From positions 62,001 to 126,000 of the forward strand of contig JACKCG010000001.1 of the NCBI GenBank assembly GCA_020634135.1: 64,000 bases of DNA. Reading direction: 5' to 3'. Source of the DNA: Anaerolineaceae bacterium. GTDB taxonomy: Bacteria; Chloroflexota; Anaerolineae; Aggregatilineales; Phototrophicaceae. The notes below the pieces were generated by a model, which saw nothing but the letters and a program-made list of their open reading frames with translations, was not told the origin of the DNA and searched no databases. The translations under genes and the position numbers were made by a program. Position 1 is the stretch's first letter. Every line of letters begins with the position of its first letter. Positions 44,288 to 53,326 of the stretch are shown here, in pieces.

Positions 44288-45703
44288 ATGAGAACGGTCA
44301 CCATGAAATTCGGCGGTACATCAGTCGGCAGCCCGGAAGCTGTCTCTAATGTGGTCAATATTGTGGGCGAGGCGGTTGCCGCCGGGGAACGTGTGGTGGT
44401 GGTTCTGTCGGCCATGTCCGGCGTGACCGATGCCCTGCTGAACTCCGTCAAGATGGCCGCCGCCGGGAATAAATGGGACTATCTATCTACCGCCCGGCGC
44501 CTGCGCGACCTTCACGAGGATACCCTCAATAGGCTGATGTCCCCCAGTCGCCTGCGCGAGAAGACCGCCGCGCAGATTAGCCTGTTGCTCGATGAATATG
44601 TCGAGATCTGTAATGCAATTAACGTGCTGGGGGAAGCAACGCCACGTATCGTCGATTCAATTGTGTCGTTTGGGGAACGGATGAGTGTGCGCATGGTCGC
44701 GGCGGTGCTGGCGCAGGCGGGCGTGAATGCTGTCCCATACGAAGCCGGTGAATTCCTGATTACCGATGGCCTGCACCAGAAGGCCACACCACTGTGGGAT
44801 GAAACCCAGGCGGCAATTGAGCAGAAACTCCTGCCGCTGCTGGATGAAGGCATTGTCCCGGTGATTACCGGTTTTCTCGGTAAATCGTTGGATGGGGCGA
44901 TTACGACTCTGGGGCGGGGTGGCAGTGACTTCAGCGGGGCGATCTTCGCGGCCTATACGAACAGCGATGAACTGATTATCTGGACGGACGTGGATGGCGT
45001 GATGACCGCCGACCCGCGCCTGGATAAACGCGCGCGCGTGCTGCCGCATGTATCCTACCAGGAAGTGGGGGAGTTGGCGTTTTATGGAGCAAAGGTACTG
45101 CACCCTAAGACAGTCCAGCCGATTCTTGATCGGGGTATCCCGATGCGGGTACGTAACACCTTTAATCCCTCTTATCCCGGTACCCTGATTGAAGAGAACG
45201 GTACACCCAGCGCGACTGTCGTGAAGGCTGTTACGAGCGTGCGGAATGTCAGCCTGCTCACGGTGAGTGGCAAGGGCATGATCGGCGTGCCGGGCATTGC
45301 CGGGCGTACCTTCCTCGCAGCGGCGGGCGCGGGCGCGAATATCCTGATGATTTCACAGTCCTCGTCGGAGCAGAGTTTCTGTTTCCTCGTCACCGATATT
45401 ACCGCGCAGGAAGTCAAAGCGAAGATTGAAGGGGAACTCGGCGCAGAAATCGCTCGGCGCGATGTTGACCGGATTGAGATCCAAAATGACATCGTGATTA
45501 TCACCACCGTCGGGGCGGGGATGCGCGGTATCCCCGGTGTCGCTGGACGTGTCTTTGGGGTGATGGGCGCGAACGAGATCAATGTGATTGCAATCGCCCA
45601 GGGGTCATCCGAGTGCAGTATCTCGTTTGTGGTGGAGGAAGCCGATCTTGAACGGGCGGTCATTGCGCTGCACGACCTGGCTCTGGAAGCGGTGGCGGTA
45701 TAG
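44288..45703 (+). CDS. Aspartokinase
   Basis: This 471-residue enzyme makes aspartyl phosphate, the entry to Thr, Met and Ile synthesis. The kinase domain starts VTMKFGGTSVGSPEAV and has SFGERMSVRM, TLGRGGSDFSGAIFAAYTNS and TDVDGVMTADPR. Two ACT domains at the C-terminus (VSLLTVSGKGMIGVPGIAGR and IVIITTVGAGMRGIPGVAGR) are the usual feedback sites. The ATG at 44288 has CAGGAG upstream; an open frame reaches back to 44237 but runs through the terminator. It is a monofunctional enzyme with no homoserine dehydrogenase fused. Because lysine is made by the AAA route in this genome, Lys feedback is not expected. Confidence 0.93.
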   Translation: MRTVTMKFGGTSVGSPEAVSNVVNIVGEAVAAGERVVVVLSAMSGVTDALLNSVKMAAAGNKWDYLSTARRLRDLHEDTLNRLMSPSRLREKTAAQISLLLDEYVEICNAINVLGEATPRIVDSIVSFGERMSVRMVAAVLAQAGVNAVPYEAGEFLITDGLHQKATPLWDETQAAIEQKLLPLLDEGIVPVITGFLGKSLDGAITTLGRGGSDFSGAIFAAYTNSDELIIWTDVDGVMTADPRLDKRARVLPHVSYQEVGELAFYGAKVLHPKTVQPILDRGIPMRVRNTFNPSYPGTLIEENGTPSATVVKAVTSVRNVSLLTVSGKGMIGVPGIAGRTFLAAAGAGANILMISQSSSEQSFCFLVTDITAQEVKAKIEGELGAEIARRDVDRIEIQNDIVIITTVGAGMRGIPGVAGRVFGVMGANEINVIAIAQGSSECSISFVVEEADLERAVIALHDLALEAVAV

Positions 45704-45761
45704 GGGTACAAGTGCTGTGTCGAGAGGTAGATAGAGGCCAGGAGTGTCAGGTAAAAAGCAG

Positions 45762-45783
45762 GGGAGCGCCAGTCTGCGCTCCC
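45762..45783. terminator. Hairpin terminator between convergent genes
   Basis: GGGAGCGC (45762-45769) pairs with GCGCTCCC (45776-45783). On the minus strand it is followed by CCTGCTTTTT, so it serves mainly the rhodanese gene and possibly aspartokinase. Confidence 0.65.
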
Positions 45784-45838
45784 TTCACGACGACGATTTC
45801 AGGTCGCCACCATCGCTCGTTCAATCTCGGTGATGTGC

Positions 45839-46735
45839 TTAGGCGTCTTTGAGAACCGGCAGTTCAGCGGCGATCCAGCCATTGATGCCGCCCGCCAGGT
45901 TGCGGACATTGGTGTAGCCCATCAGTTGCAGCATGGTCATAGCGATGCCGCCCCGGTAGCCACTGGCGCAGTAAACCACGATATTGGCTTCCAGGTCTTC
46001 CGGCAGTTCGGCGACATTGGGCATGATTTCATTAACCCAGATGTGCGTTGCGCCTTCAATGTAGCCCGGATCTGCCCATTCTTCAGCGCTGCGAACGTCC
46101 AGCAGCAGGTCGGGCATAGTCTCAAACATTTCTTCAAACAGGTTCGCCGGTGTCACCACGCCCCAGCCCTCGGGCAGGTTAGCGAGGTTCGCCGCGACGT
46201 ATTCGAGCAGCAGGGGATCAATATCAGCGGGGACTTCGCCTGCTTCTACTTCTTCTGCCATTTCGACGACCGGGTATTCTTCGGCCAGATAAGCGCCCAT
46301 GCCACCGACCAGCACCTTGGCGTTGTCATAGCCCAGCACCTTGAGGGCCGTCATGCCCAGGGTAGCGCGGAAGCCGCTCTTGCAAACGACGACAATGGTG
46401 GCATCCAGGTCGGGCAGCAGACCCAGGTTCTCGCCCAGGGTACGCAGCGGGATGTGCAGTGCGTTTTCGATGATGCCGGTTTCTTCAACTTCGGCCACCT
46501 CGCGGACATCCAGAACGACAACTTCTGGATCTTCCGCCAGCATTACCATGAAGTCATCCAGCTTCAGCGTGCCGTAGCCCGCTTCTTCCATGGCGGCGTT
46601 GTATTCTTCCAGGCGCGGCATAATGATGTCGGCGAGGACATCAACTTCTTCCGTAGTGGTATCTTGTGCAAGGACAAAGCCCGGCAGCAGCAGAGCGAAG
46701 ACCAGCAGCAGGGAGAGAAGGGTTGATTTACGCAT
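45839..46735 (-). CDS. Secreted tandem-rhodanese protein
   Basis: This 298-residue protein has a signal peptide (cleavage near VLA-QD, residue 24). It carries two rhodanese domains, both with an active-site Cys: C118 in VVVCKSGFRA and C256 in VVYCASGYRG. Rhodaneses transfer sulfane sulphur. Two active domains outside the cytoplasm are unusual, since tandem rhodaneses often have one dead copy. It lies 123 bases downstream of the multihaem cytochrome gene on the same strand, and the two may serve one extracytoplasmic redox process, possibly sulphur related. That link is an inference. Confidence 0.85.
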   Translation of the reverse strand: MRKSTLLSLLLVFALLLPGFVLAQDTTTEEVDVLADIIMPRLEEYNAAMEEAGYGTLKLDDFMVMLAEDPEVVVLDVREVAEVEETGIIENALHIPLRTLGENLGLLPDLDATIVVVCKSGFRATLGMTALKVLGYDNAKVLVGGMGAYLAEEYPVVEMAEEVEAGEVPADIDPLLLEYVAANLANLPEGWGVVTPANLFEEMFETMPDLLLDVRSAEEWADPGYIEGATHIWVNEIMPNVAELPEDLEANIVVYCASGYRGGIAMTMLQLMGYTNVRNLAGGINGWIAAELPVLKDA

Positions 46736-46858
46736 AGTTCAGTTCTCCGTAGTTACTCAAACGATATGGTTGTTTTACTCGCCTGTGGATTAACAGGCGT
46801 TTATACCCAATTGGGTGCAGGGGGACGCTTTGCGCGTATGGCGTGCGTCCCCTGATCT

Positions 46859-48223
46859 TTACCACTCCGGCGCCTCTTCCACGATGACGTTCTCGTTAGC
46901 GATCAACTCGTCTTCCGCTACCTTGTCTATCGTCAGGAAGATGTCATTGTTATCGTGACAGCTCTTGCAGGTTTCTGTCTGTGGCGTATTCCGCTGGATA
47001 TTGTGCGGCGTCGCATAGACCCACGTTGGCCGGGCATCATAGTTAGGCAGCAGGTTTTCGCCGTAGAAGCTGAAGGACTCCCGGTCAATCGGGACATGCC
47101 GCAGCGGTACGAGGCGATACGGGCGTTCTTCGGTTACTTCGGGGTTCAGGCCGATGTAAAAGCCCAGGAAATTCTCTTCGACGGTGAAGAACGGCGTGCC
47201 GTTTTCTGTCTGCTCAACATGGCAGTTGATACAATTGATATACGTCGTGCTGTGGCATACCTGGCAGGACATATCCTCTGGCTGATGAATTTCGTGTTCA
47301 CGAATCTCGGAGTCCTTACCCAGTTGGATGTCTTCGTGACAGGATTCGCAGGATGGGTCCTGGGTGCCATCATAGCGGTTGGCAAGGTTGTCCATGTCAA
47401 TGCCGTGCATTTCGTCGGCTACATGGCACGCGGTACAGGCCATCCGGGCGCGGAAGTGAACATCGCTGGATATGTCTTCATGGGCGCCGTAGTATTCATC
47501 TTTGACTCGGCTGCCATGACAGGCGGTGCAGTTCTGGCTCATAGAAGGTGTGGTATAAAAGTCGTGGCCTTTAACCAGGCCGCCCCCAACAGAAGTTGGC
47601 TGGCTTACATGGCAGTCTCCACAGGTCGCATGGCACGAATTGCAGTGATTTGCTTCCATTTCTTCCAGCGTGCCGTAATGTTCCGGCGCGCTGCGGGCGT
47701 ACAACGCAGTGTCATAGCCTGTGAGCTGATTGTGCAGGCTGTCCCAGGCAGGTTGACCGTTGTCAACGTGACAGCGACCGCAAACTTCAGGACTGTTCAC
47801 AACAGGTGTAATCTGTTCGGCGTGGGCAGCTTCAAAATCATCCACCGCTTCGCCACCGTGACACTCCGTACAGTTGATGTACGAGTGTATGTCTTCTCCA
47901 AACGCTTCGGCGTCAATCCAGACGCGCTCCCATGGCTCCATTGGAGTCACGGAGCCGCCTCAGCCAGGCCCCGATGAGAGTGCCTCTTCCGGCTCTTCCG
48001 GCTTTACCGCCAGTTCCTTGAGTCGCCCTTCGTCAGTATGGCAGTCGAGGCAGGCATAATCCGTAAACGGTGGAATATCCTGGGACGGGCTGCCGGAAAC
48101 GACGCCGGTAACAGGGAATAACAGCATACCGATCCCTGCCGATACCAGGAGCGCACCCAGACTGAATAAAGCGATACCTGTAAAACGATGCTTCAACTTG
48201 TTACCCCTTTCCCTGAAGACCAT
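46859..48223 (-). pseudogene. Membrane-anchored 11-haem cytochrome c, interrupted by an in-frame TGA
   Basis: One reading frame runs from ATG 48223 to 46859 (454 codons) and is broken only by TGA at 47962-47960 (codon 88). Before it lie an N-terminal membrane helix (about residues 14-36) and one CLDCH. After it lie ten more CxxCH sites: CTECH, CGRCH, CNSCH, CGDCH, CTACH twice, CESCH, CQVCH, CINCH, CKSCH. The downstream part could start at GTG 47950 but has no signal peptide and so could not receive haem outside the membrane. The two halves are therefore one gene. TGA may be a TGG (Trp) changed by mutation or by sequencing error. The intact protein would be an extracytoplasmic electron carrier. 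A CRP/FNR-type site lies upstream. Confidence 0.82.
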
Positions 48224-48287
48224 GAAACGGCGACTTCTGCCAGGGAACTACGAAAGGACAGGTGGATGGATAATCTGAATTGTTTTT

Positions 48288-48331
48288 ACTATAACGAATA
48301 CATGAGAAAGCGGTTAGTGATAAATATCACA
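48288..48331 (-). promoter_or_regulatory. CRP/FNR-type activated promoter of the cytochrome gene
   Basis: On the minus strand the site TGTGA-N6-TCACT (48331-48316), with inner core GTGAT-N4-ATCAC, lies upstream of TATAGT (48293-48288). With a start near 48281 the site centre is at about -42, the class II activator position. No good -35 box is present, as expected for an activated promoter. The rest of the gap 48332-48479 shows nothing definite. Confidence 0.55.
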
Positions 48332-48479
48332 AAACAGCATCACACTAAATTATTGAAACCCATAAGTGTTTTCGATAATGTCGGTGGGTATACATAAAAG
48401 AGCGCTGTGGGCGCTCTTTAGGGGCTTGATTTCCGAAGTTACGGAGTTAAAAGAAGAACGCTAGGTATCTGTAACCTGG

Positions 48480-50384
48480 TCAGGCTTTTAAGAATCGATC
48501 ATACAGGGGCTGCTTGGGCTGGTCATTTGTACCGACCAGGCCATACCCGTTATGCATTGAGTCCGCCCAGGCATACCAGATCGCACAGGCGACTTTACCC
48601 AGGTAGAGTCGCTTCACACGGTCAATGAAGCCGGTTGCATAGGCAGTTACTTCATCTGCCGGATCGTTGGGGCGGTCCAGCACCCCCCACTCAGTAATCC
48701 ACACTGGCGCATTCGGAAGTACCTTGCCATAGGCGATGATGTCCTCATCAATGCTGCCAAAGGGGCTGTACTTCGAGTCTACCGGGCCACGTCCATACGA
48801 GTGACAGGCAATGCCATCCGGGCGGGCATCGGGTGGCATGGCAGCCACTGTCGCTCTGGCATAGTTCGCGCCATTCCCCGGCCCACCAACATGACCGCCG
48901 GTGATAATACGCGCCTGCGGGTCGGCGCTGCCGATGGCCCGGATGGTGCGGGTGAGCAGGTTCGCGTAGTCAGAAGGCGGAATCGGCACAGCGGCATTGG
49001 CGACCTGCGGGGGTGTATCCTGCTCATTCCATATCTGGTACGCTGTTACCAGGTCACTTCCTTTGAACCGCGCTGCAATCTTTCCGGCGAAATCGCTGAA
49101 ACGCCCAGCCAATTCATTCCAACGGTTGGAGTCCATATTCGGCCACACGTACCCTGCGCCTTCGCCATAGGTCTGGTGGGTCAGTACCAGCAGCACCTTA
49201 AGACCCGCTTTGGCATACCGCTCAATATAGGGGGCATGAAGGTCATAGGCGGCGTTGAGGTCAGTCGCGCCGCGTCCCATCGAAACATTATAGGCAAACC
49301 GTACCCAGCCCGTGCCTTTTAGCCGAATCGGGTCAGGTTTACCCAGGTTATGCTGTAAATCCAGGTTCACACCGGTTACATTGGCGGCTTGAATACCGGA
49401 ATACTCGCCAGCAACGAGATATTCTGCCGCAGAAAAACCCTCGACATTCTGCGGCGAACGCACTTTGACCCACTGACCTTCAACACCGACTTTTTGCAGC
49501 GCATAGCCATGCGGTTCGAGCGTCTCGAAACGGTCTTGAATATACAGTTGGCCGATAACCCGGTATTCCTTACCCGCGCGTTCCCGGATTCGCAATCCGT
49601 TAGCGGTGGCGCGCAGTTTGAGTTCCTGCCAGTAGATCATCAGGGTAGGATCGAGAACATCCGGCAACGTATAGCCGCTCTTGCCGCCGCCCGGCTTCTG
49701 GACAACGAGTTTAATACTCTCTGTCGCGCCTTCCCCGATGCTGTCCCCGGCGCTGACCGACTGCCCTAACCGAACAGTGATATTTTGCAGATGAGCATAG
49801 GTGACGAGATAATTTTCATTGTTAAAACGGGTCGCAATCTGTACATACTGGCCGTAACCGATTGCAGTTGGCTCGCGTATGATCGTCGCAACGACGCCGG
49901 AAGCTGCCGCCCGGATGGCAGTTCCTGCCCCGGAGACAATATCAACACCTTCATTAGCGGGCGCGCCGCCAGTGCGGTCATCAAAGCGCCGTGTAATGCG
50001 CGCTGGGAAACCATCTGACGGCCATGACAGCACAAAACGATCATGGATGTGGTTATCCTGATTTTGTTTTTCACCAAAACGATCCACTGCCGCGATGCGC
50101 GCTTGCAGTGCCTGTGCCAGTTCAGATGGGGTGTTGGCGGGGATAACATCCACCCGCACCACCAACGGGTAAATGCGGCGGATGTGCCCCAACGGGTCAT
50201 TATCTACCCATACCCTCGGCGCCTGCACCGCTGTCACGTTGCGAAAGCGATTAAGATCATTACCACGTGGCGAACGTATCACAGCGACCCGCTCGAAGGT
50301 CTTAGTATAGGGTTCAGCGGCACTATACCAGTTGGCGAAATTATCATCAGGTAAAACCAGGGCGTGTGAAATGGGATATTCCAT
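48480..50384 (-). CDS. Fusion of degenerate M23-like, SH3-like and glycoside-hydrolase-like domains
   Basis: This 634-residue protein has no signal peptide. After about 115 residues without a clear family comes a LytM/M23-like fold (residues about 120-235: GVDIVSGAGTAIRAAASGVV, then YLVTYAHLQNI). The first zinc ligand His is replaced by N144 in NEGVD, so metallopeptidase activity is doubtful. Then come an SH3-like domain (LRIRERAGKEYRVIG, WVKVRSPQNVEGF) and a TIM-barrel of the cellulase/GH39 kind. The barrel has YQIWNEQDTPP (likely acid/base Glu) and VWITEWGV (likely nucleophile Glu). It may bind or cut surface polysaccharide, and how it leaves the cell is unclear. Confidence 0.7.
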   Translation of the reverse strand: MEYPISHALVLPDDNFANWYSAAEPYTKTFERVAVIRSPRGNDLNRFRNVTAVQAPRVWVDNDPLGHIRRIYPLVVRVDVIPANTPSELAQALQARIAAVDRFGEKQNQDNHIHDRFVLSWPSDGFPARITRRFDDRTGGAPANEGVDIVSGAGTAIRAAASGVVATIIREPTAIGYGQYVQIATRFNNENYLVTYAHLQNITVRLGQSVSAGDSIGEGATESIKLVVQKPGGGKSGYTLPDVLDPTLMIYWQELKLRATANGLRIRERAGKEYRVIGQLYIQDRFETLEPHGYALQKVGVEGQWVKVRSPQNVEGFSAAEYLVAGEYSGIQAANVTGVNLDLQHNLGKPDPIRLKGTGWVRFAYNVSMGRGATDLNAAYDLHAPYIERYAKAGLKVLLVLTHQTYGEGAGYVWPNMDSNRWNELAGRFSDFAGKIAARFKGSDLVTAYQIWNEQDTPPQVANAAVPIPPSDYANLLTRTIRAIGSADPQARIITGGHVGGPGNGANYARATVAAMPPDARPDGIACHSYGRGPVDSKYSPFGSIDEDIIAYGKVLPNAPVWITEWGVLDRPNDPADEVTAYATGFIDRVKRLYLGKVACAIWYAWADSMHNGYGLVGTNDQPKQPLYDRFLKA

Positions 50385-50483
50385 AAAAATAATTCTCCTG
50401 GGATAGTGCGGAATTCAGAATCTACGAGCATTATAACCCAAATGCCGAATAAAGCCTTATGAGATGGCACTCAAACCGGATGG

Positions 50484-51218
50484 TCAGTGTCCTTGTTGTA
50501 ACACAGGCATGGCATACAGGTGTTTGGGGCTTTCCGTCACGGTATAACCCAGTTTCTTCAATGTCGCCCGCAGCGCATCAGCTTTGTCATGATGCTCCAG
50601 CACCAGCATCGGCTTATGTTCCGCGATTAAGCCAGCTGCGCCGCGCAGTACATCCGCTTCATAGCCTTCCACATCCACCAGAATCAGCGCAGGTGGGCTG
50701 CTGTGCTGCTGGTAATAATCATCCAGCGAAACGGACGGAACTTTGATAATACGGGCGGTATCGCCTTCCCGGATGATATGGTGTTTGCCGTCCGCCGCTC
50801 CTTCTGCCATTTCGATTGTGCCACTTTCAGCAGCGACGCAGGCGGCTACCGCTTCAATCATCACATTCAACTGAGTATTGAGGGCGACATTGCGCTGAAA
50901 ATAGGTGAAATTCTCCGGCCAGCCTTCAAAGGCGATGATCCGCCCGGTTCCATGCAGTCTTCTGGCGATAGTCAGGACATGCACGCCGACATGCGCCCCA
51001 ACGACATAAATCGTCATGCCGGATTTTACGTGCGCATCCAGCCACGCGCTCACGGCTTTTTCATAGGTGCGGTAAAAAACACTGACTCGCTTGGCTAACG
51101 GGCCACGCAGCTCGAAGTACAGGCCACGCTGCCCGCCAATCGGTACGCGCCGGACAGTGCCGGGGCGCAGCCAGATTGCGATGAGCAGGCGGTGAAAGAG
51201 CGTTCGGAGTGCCGTCAT
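50484..51218 (-). CDS. FkbM-family methyltransferase
   Basis: This 244-residue SAM-dependent methyltransferase has the SAM loop IYVVGAHVGVHVLTIARRL, FEGWPENFTYFQRNVALN and ILVDVEGYEADVLRGA. FkbM enzymes O-methylate sugars or polyketides. With several glycosyltransferases in this window, modification of surface glycans is the likeliest role. Confidence 0.85.
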   Translation of the reverse strand: MTALRTLFHRLLIAIWLRPGTVRRVPIGGQRGLYFELRGPLAKRVSVFYRTYEKAVSAWLDAHVKSGMTIYVVGAHVGVHVLTIARRLHGTGRIIAFEGWPENFTYFQRNVALNTQLNVMIEAVAACVAAESGTIEMAEGAADGKHHIIREGDTARIIKVPSVSLDDYYQQHSSPPALILVDVEGYEADVLRGAAGLIAEHKPMLVLEHHDKADALRATLKKLGYTVTESPKHLYAMPVLQQGH

Positions 51219-51391
51219 GTGTCAAACCTTTGCATGTAGTGACTGCTTAATGTCACCGTAATCAATAGGAGTTCGTACCTTACCAGCAGGACACAAGGAT
51301 GTCTAGCAGTTTACTGTACCTGTGGGGTGCGTGTTTGCCAATACCCCGGTAAAATGGAGTCAATGATAGGCAATTAATCGGGATACAGCTT

Positions 51392-52339
51392 ATGCGCCGT
51401 CTGCGTTTCTTCTCTCCATTCCTGCTCATAATCGGACTGATCGGGTTTATCGGGCTGGCAGCCAGCACGTTTGCCCAGGAAACCCCCACACCCGCGCCGA
51501 TATTTGTGTTTACCCCGGTACCTTCGCCAACTCCTGGATGTGCTGCCCCGCTTAGTCTGACGACGGGTATGACGGCTTATGTGCGGGCGGGAACCTATGT
51601 CCGCTACGGCCCGGATGCGTCCAGCCCTTATGTCAATTACTATGCTGAGGCCGTCACGGTCACGATTACGGGTGGGCCGGTCTGTGACCAGAACTATAAC
51701 TGGTGGCAGGTGCGCGGGCCGGGCGATGATGGTTGGGTCGCTGAGGGCAGGCCGGGTGCCTACTGGATAACCCCGGCAGGGGGTGGCGCGGCGGTAGTCT
51801 GCGGGACATCCGAAGTGTTTACCCCTGGCGAAAAGTCTCGCCTGTTAGCCGGACTGCGTGTACGGGCGGAAGCCGGGCTATCTGGTCTGGTACTGACTGT
51901 CGCGCCGCAGGGTGCATTGGTGGATATTCTGGCTGGGCCGGTGTGTGCCAATGGCTATAACTGGTGGCAGATTCAGGTTCCGGTGGTGGGTGTGAGCTAT
52001 ACCGGTTGGGTTGCGGAAGGACAGCCGGGTGGCGCAACCTGGCTAGGGCCGGAAGTCGAGCCGGAAGTGTGTGCGCCGCCGCTGCCGATGCATTTGGGGA
52101 CACAGGGGTACGTTAATTATAAGGATATGTCTCCCAAGCACCTGCGTACTGGACCAACCCTGAGCGCAGCAACAATTGTGCGCTTGCTTGATGGAATCGG
52201 CTTTGAAGTTATCGGCGGGCCGGTGTGTACGGACAGCTACAACTGGTGGCAGGTGCGCATTCTCACCACCGACGTGACTGGCTGGCTGGCGGAAGGCGGC
52301 CCGCCCAACTACTGGATACAGTTCCGGGGCGGAAACTGA
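51392..52339 (+). CDS. Secreted protein with three SH3-like repeats
   Basis: This 315-residue protein has a signal peptide ending ASTFA-QE, then a short Pro/Thr linker and three SH3b-like modules. Each module has a GGPVC or AGPVC motif, then YNWWQV (or YNWWQI) and a GWxAEG end (near residues 95-123, 186-212 and 275-303). Paired Cys in each repeat suggest disulphides. SH3b modules bind cell-wall peptides or glycans; no catalytic domain is present. Confidence 0.82.
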   Translation: MRRLRFFSPFLLIIGLIGFIGLAASTFAQETPTPAPIFVFTPVPSPTPGCAAPLSLTTGMTAYVRAGTYVRYGPDASSPYVNYYAEAVTVTITGGPVCDQNYNWWQVRGPGDDGWVAEGRPGAYWITPAGGGAAVVCGTSEVFTPGEKSRLLAGLRVRAEAGLSGLVLTVAPQGALVDILAGPVCANGYNWWQIQVPVVGVSYTGWVAEGQPGGATWLGPEVEPEVCAPPLPMHLGTQGYVNYKDMSPKHLRTGPTLSAATIVRLLDGIGFEVIGGPVCTDSYNWWQVRILTTDVTGWLAEGGPPNYWIQFRGGN

Positions 52340-52363
52340 GCATTATACCCGTTGTTTATGGCA

Positions 52364-52390
52364 GGGGAGGGCTGATATTCCCTCCTCTTT
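52364..52390 (+). terminator. Terminator after the SH3-repeat gene
   Basis: GGAGGG (52366-52371) pairs with CCCTCC (52380-52385), followed by TCTTTT. It sits at the end of a convergent pair. Confidence 0.55.
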
Positions 52391-53121
52391 TAGGACAGTA
52401 TAGTCTGCCAGCCGCCAAAGAAGAACACCCAAAGCGCGATGAGTCCACCCAATGGGACGAGCGCCAACAGAATTTTACCTGGAATCGTGGCCTGTCCTTC
52501 GGTAATCGTCCGGCGTAAATGTTGTGCCACCAGGAACGATAGTGTATAGGTGATTAGCAAGGCCGCCGGGACCGCAACAGCGATGATGAACCCCGCCAGC
52601 ACGCCGCCGAACGCTACTGCGGCTGTTCCTGCGGCGACTCCCAGTACGACCCCACCGCACACATGCGCCGCCAGATGCCCGGCCACGAGTACCGCCACGC
52701 TGCGGACGATCAGCCCGGAGATAATCAGCGCAGTTGAGGTGAGGATGCCGGGTAACGCACCGGCGGTCACGGCGAAGGAAATTCCCAGCATGAAGAAAAA
52801 TAGCGTGATTCCGGCGGCGAATCCGACAGGTTCACTGGTGCGCGCGCCCAACAGCCCGGTGAGCAGCCACAGCACGCCGTAAAACCCCGCCAGATACAAC
52901 CCGCTGCGTGACGCACCTACCGGAATCGTTGCCAGTCCGTACCCTAAAACGGGAATCATTACCGGAAACCAGGTAAGCGTGCTGACCAGCCATGAGCCGG
53001 TGCGCTGCAACGACTGTTTGCCAAATGTCTCCTGATAGGTGTTGATGACTCGTGGGCGGAGGAATACCCATCCCAACAGCCGGAAATGATCGAGTGGATT
53101 CCAGGGGTTCAGCCGCTGCAT
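52390..53121 (-). CDS. Multi-pass membrane protein of unknown function
   Basis: This 243-residue protein has about six to seven hydrophobic segments, many Gly/Ala-rich, with a soluble N-terminus MQRLNPWNPLDHFRLLGWVF. I do not recognise the family. It lies between convergent SH3-repeat and divergent sat-cysC genes and shows no operon partner. Confidence 0.6.
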   Translation of the reverse strand: MQRLNPWNPLDHFRLLGWVFLRPRVINTYQETFGKQSLQRTGSWLVSTLTWFPVMIPVLGYGLATIPVGASRSGLYLAGFYGVLWLLTGLLGARTSEPVGFAAGITLFFFMLGISFAVTAGALPGILTSTALIISGLIVRSVAVLVAGHLAAHVCGGVVLGVAAGTAAVAFGGVLAGFIIAVAVPAALLITYTLSFLVAQHLRRTITEGQATIPGKILLALVPLGGLIALWVFFFGGWQTILS

Positions 53122-53326
53122 AGTCGGACTCCAGAACGGTGATATGCCTGTACTATAGTGCCTTCTGGCGACGTTGTCTACGGCACAGCGGGTACCCAGT
53201 CTTGCAATTAGCGGTTAAACCCATGACAATGACCCACTGCAAATAAGAAAAAGGATTTTCATGGGCAGCTAATAGGCCATCTCGTGGGCTGTAGGCCATG
53301 AATTTCTCGGATATTTGGAGGAAAAT

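Noticed and set aside
45830..46726. A 298-codon plus-strand frame opposite the rhodanese gene
   Set aside because: It mirrors a well-supported secreted rhodanese gene and its translation has no recognisable motif; a codon-bias shadow.
47951..47962. Selenocysteine at the TGA in the cytochrome gene
   Set aside because: The codon lies in a low-complexity linker between haem sites, no SECIS-like hairpin was noticed just after it, and a TGG-to-TGA change is simpler.
53270..53300. Direct repeat TAGGCCAT before sat-cysC
   Set aside because: Only eight bases and two copies; expected by chance at this length.
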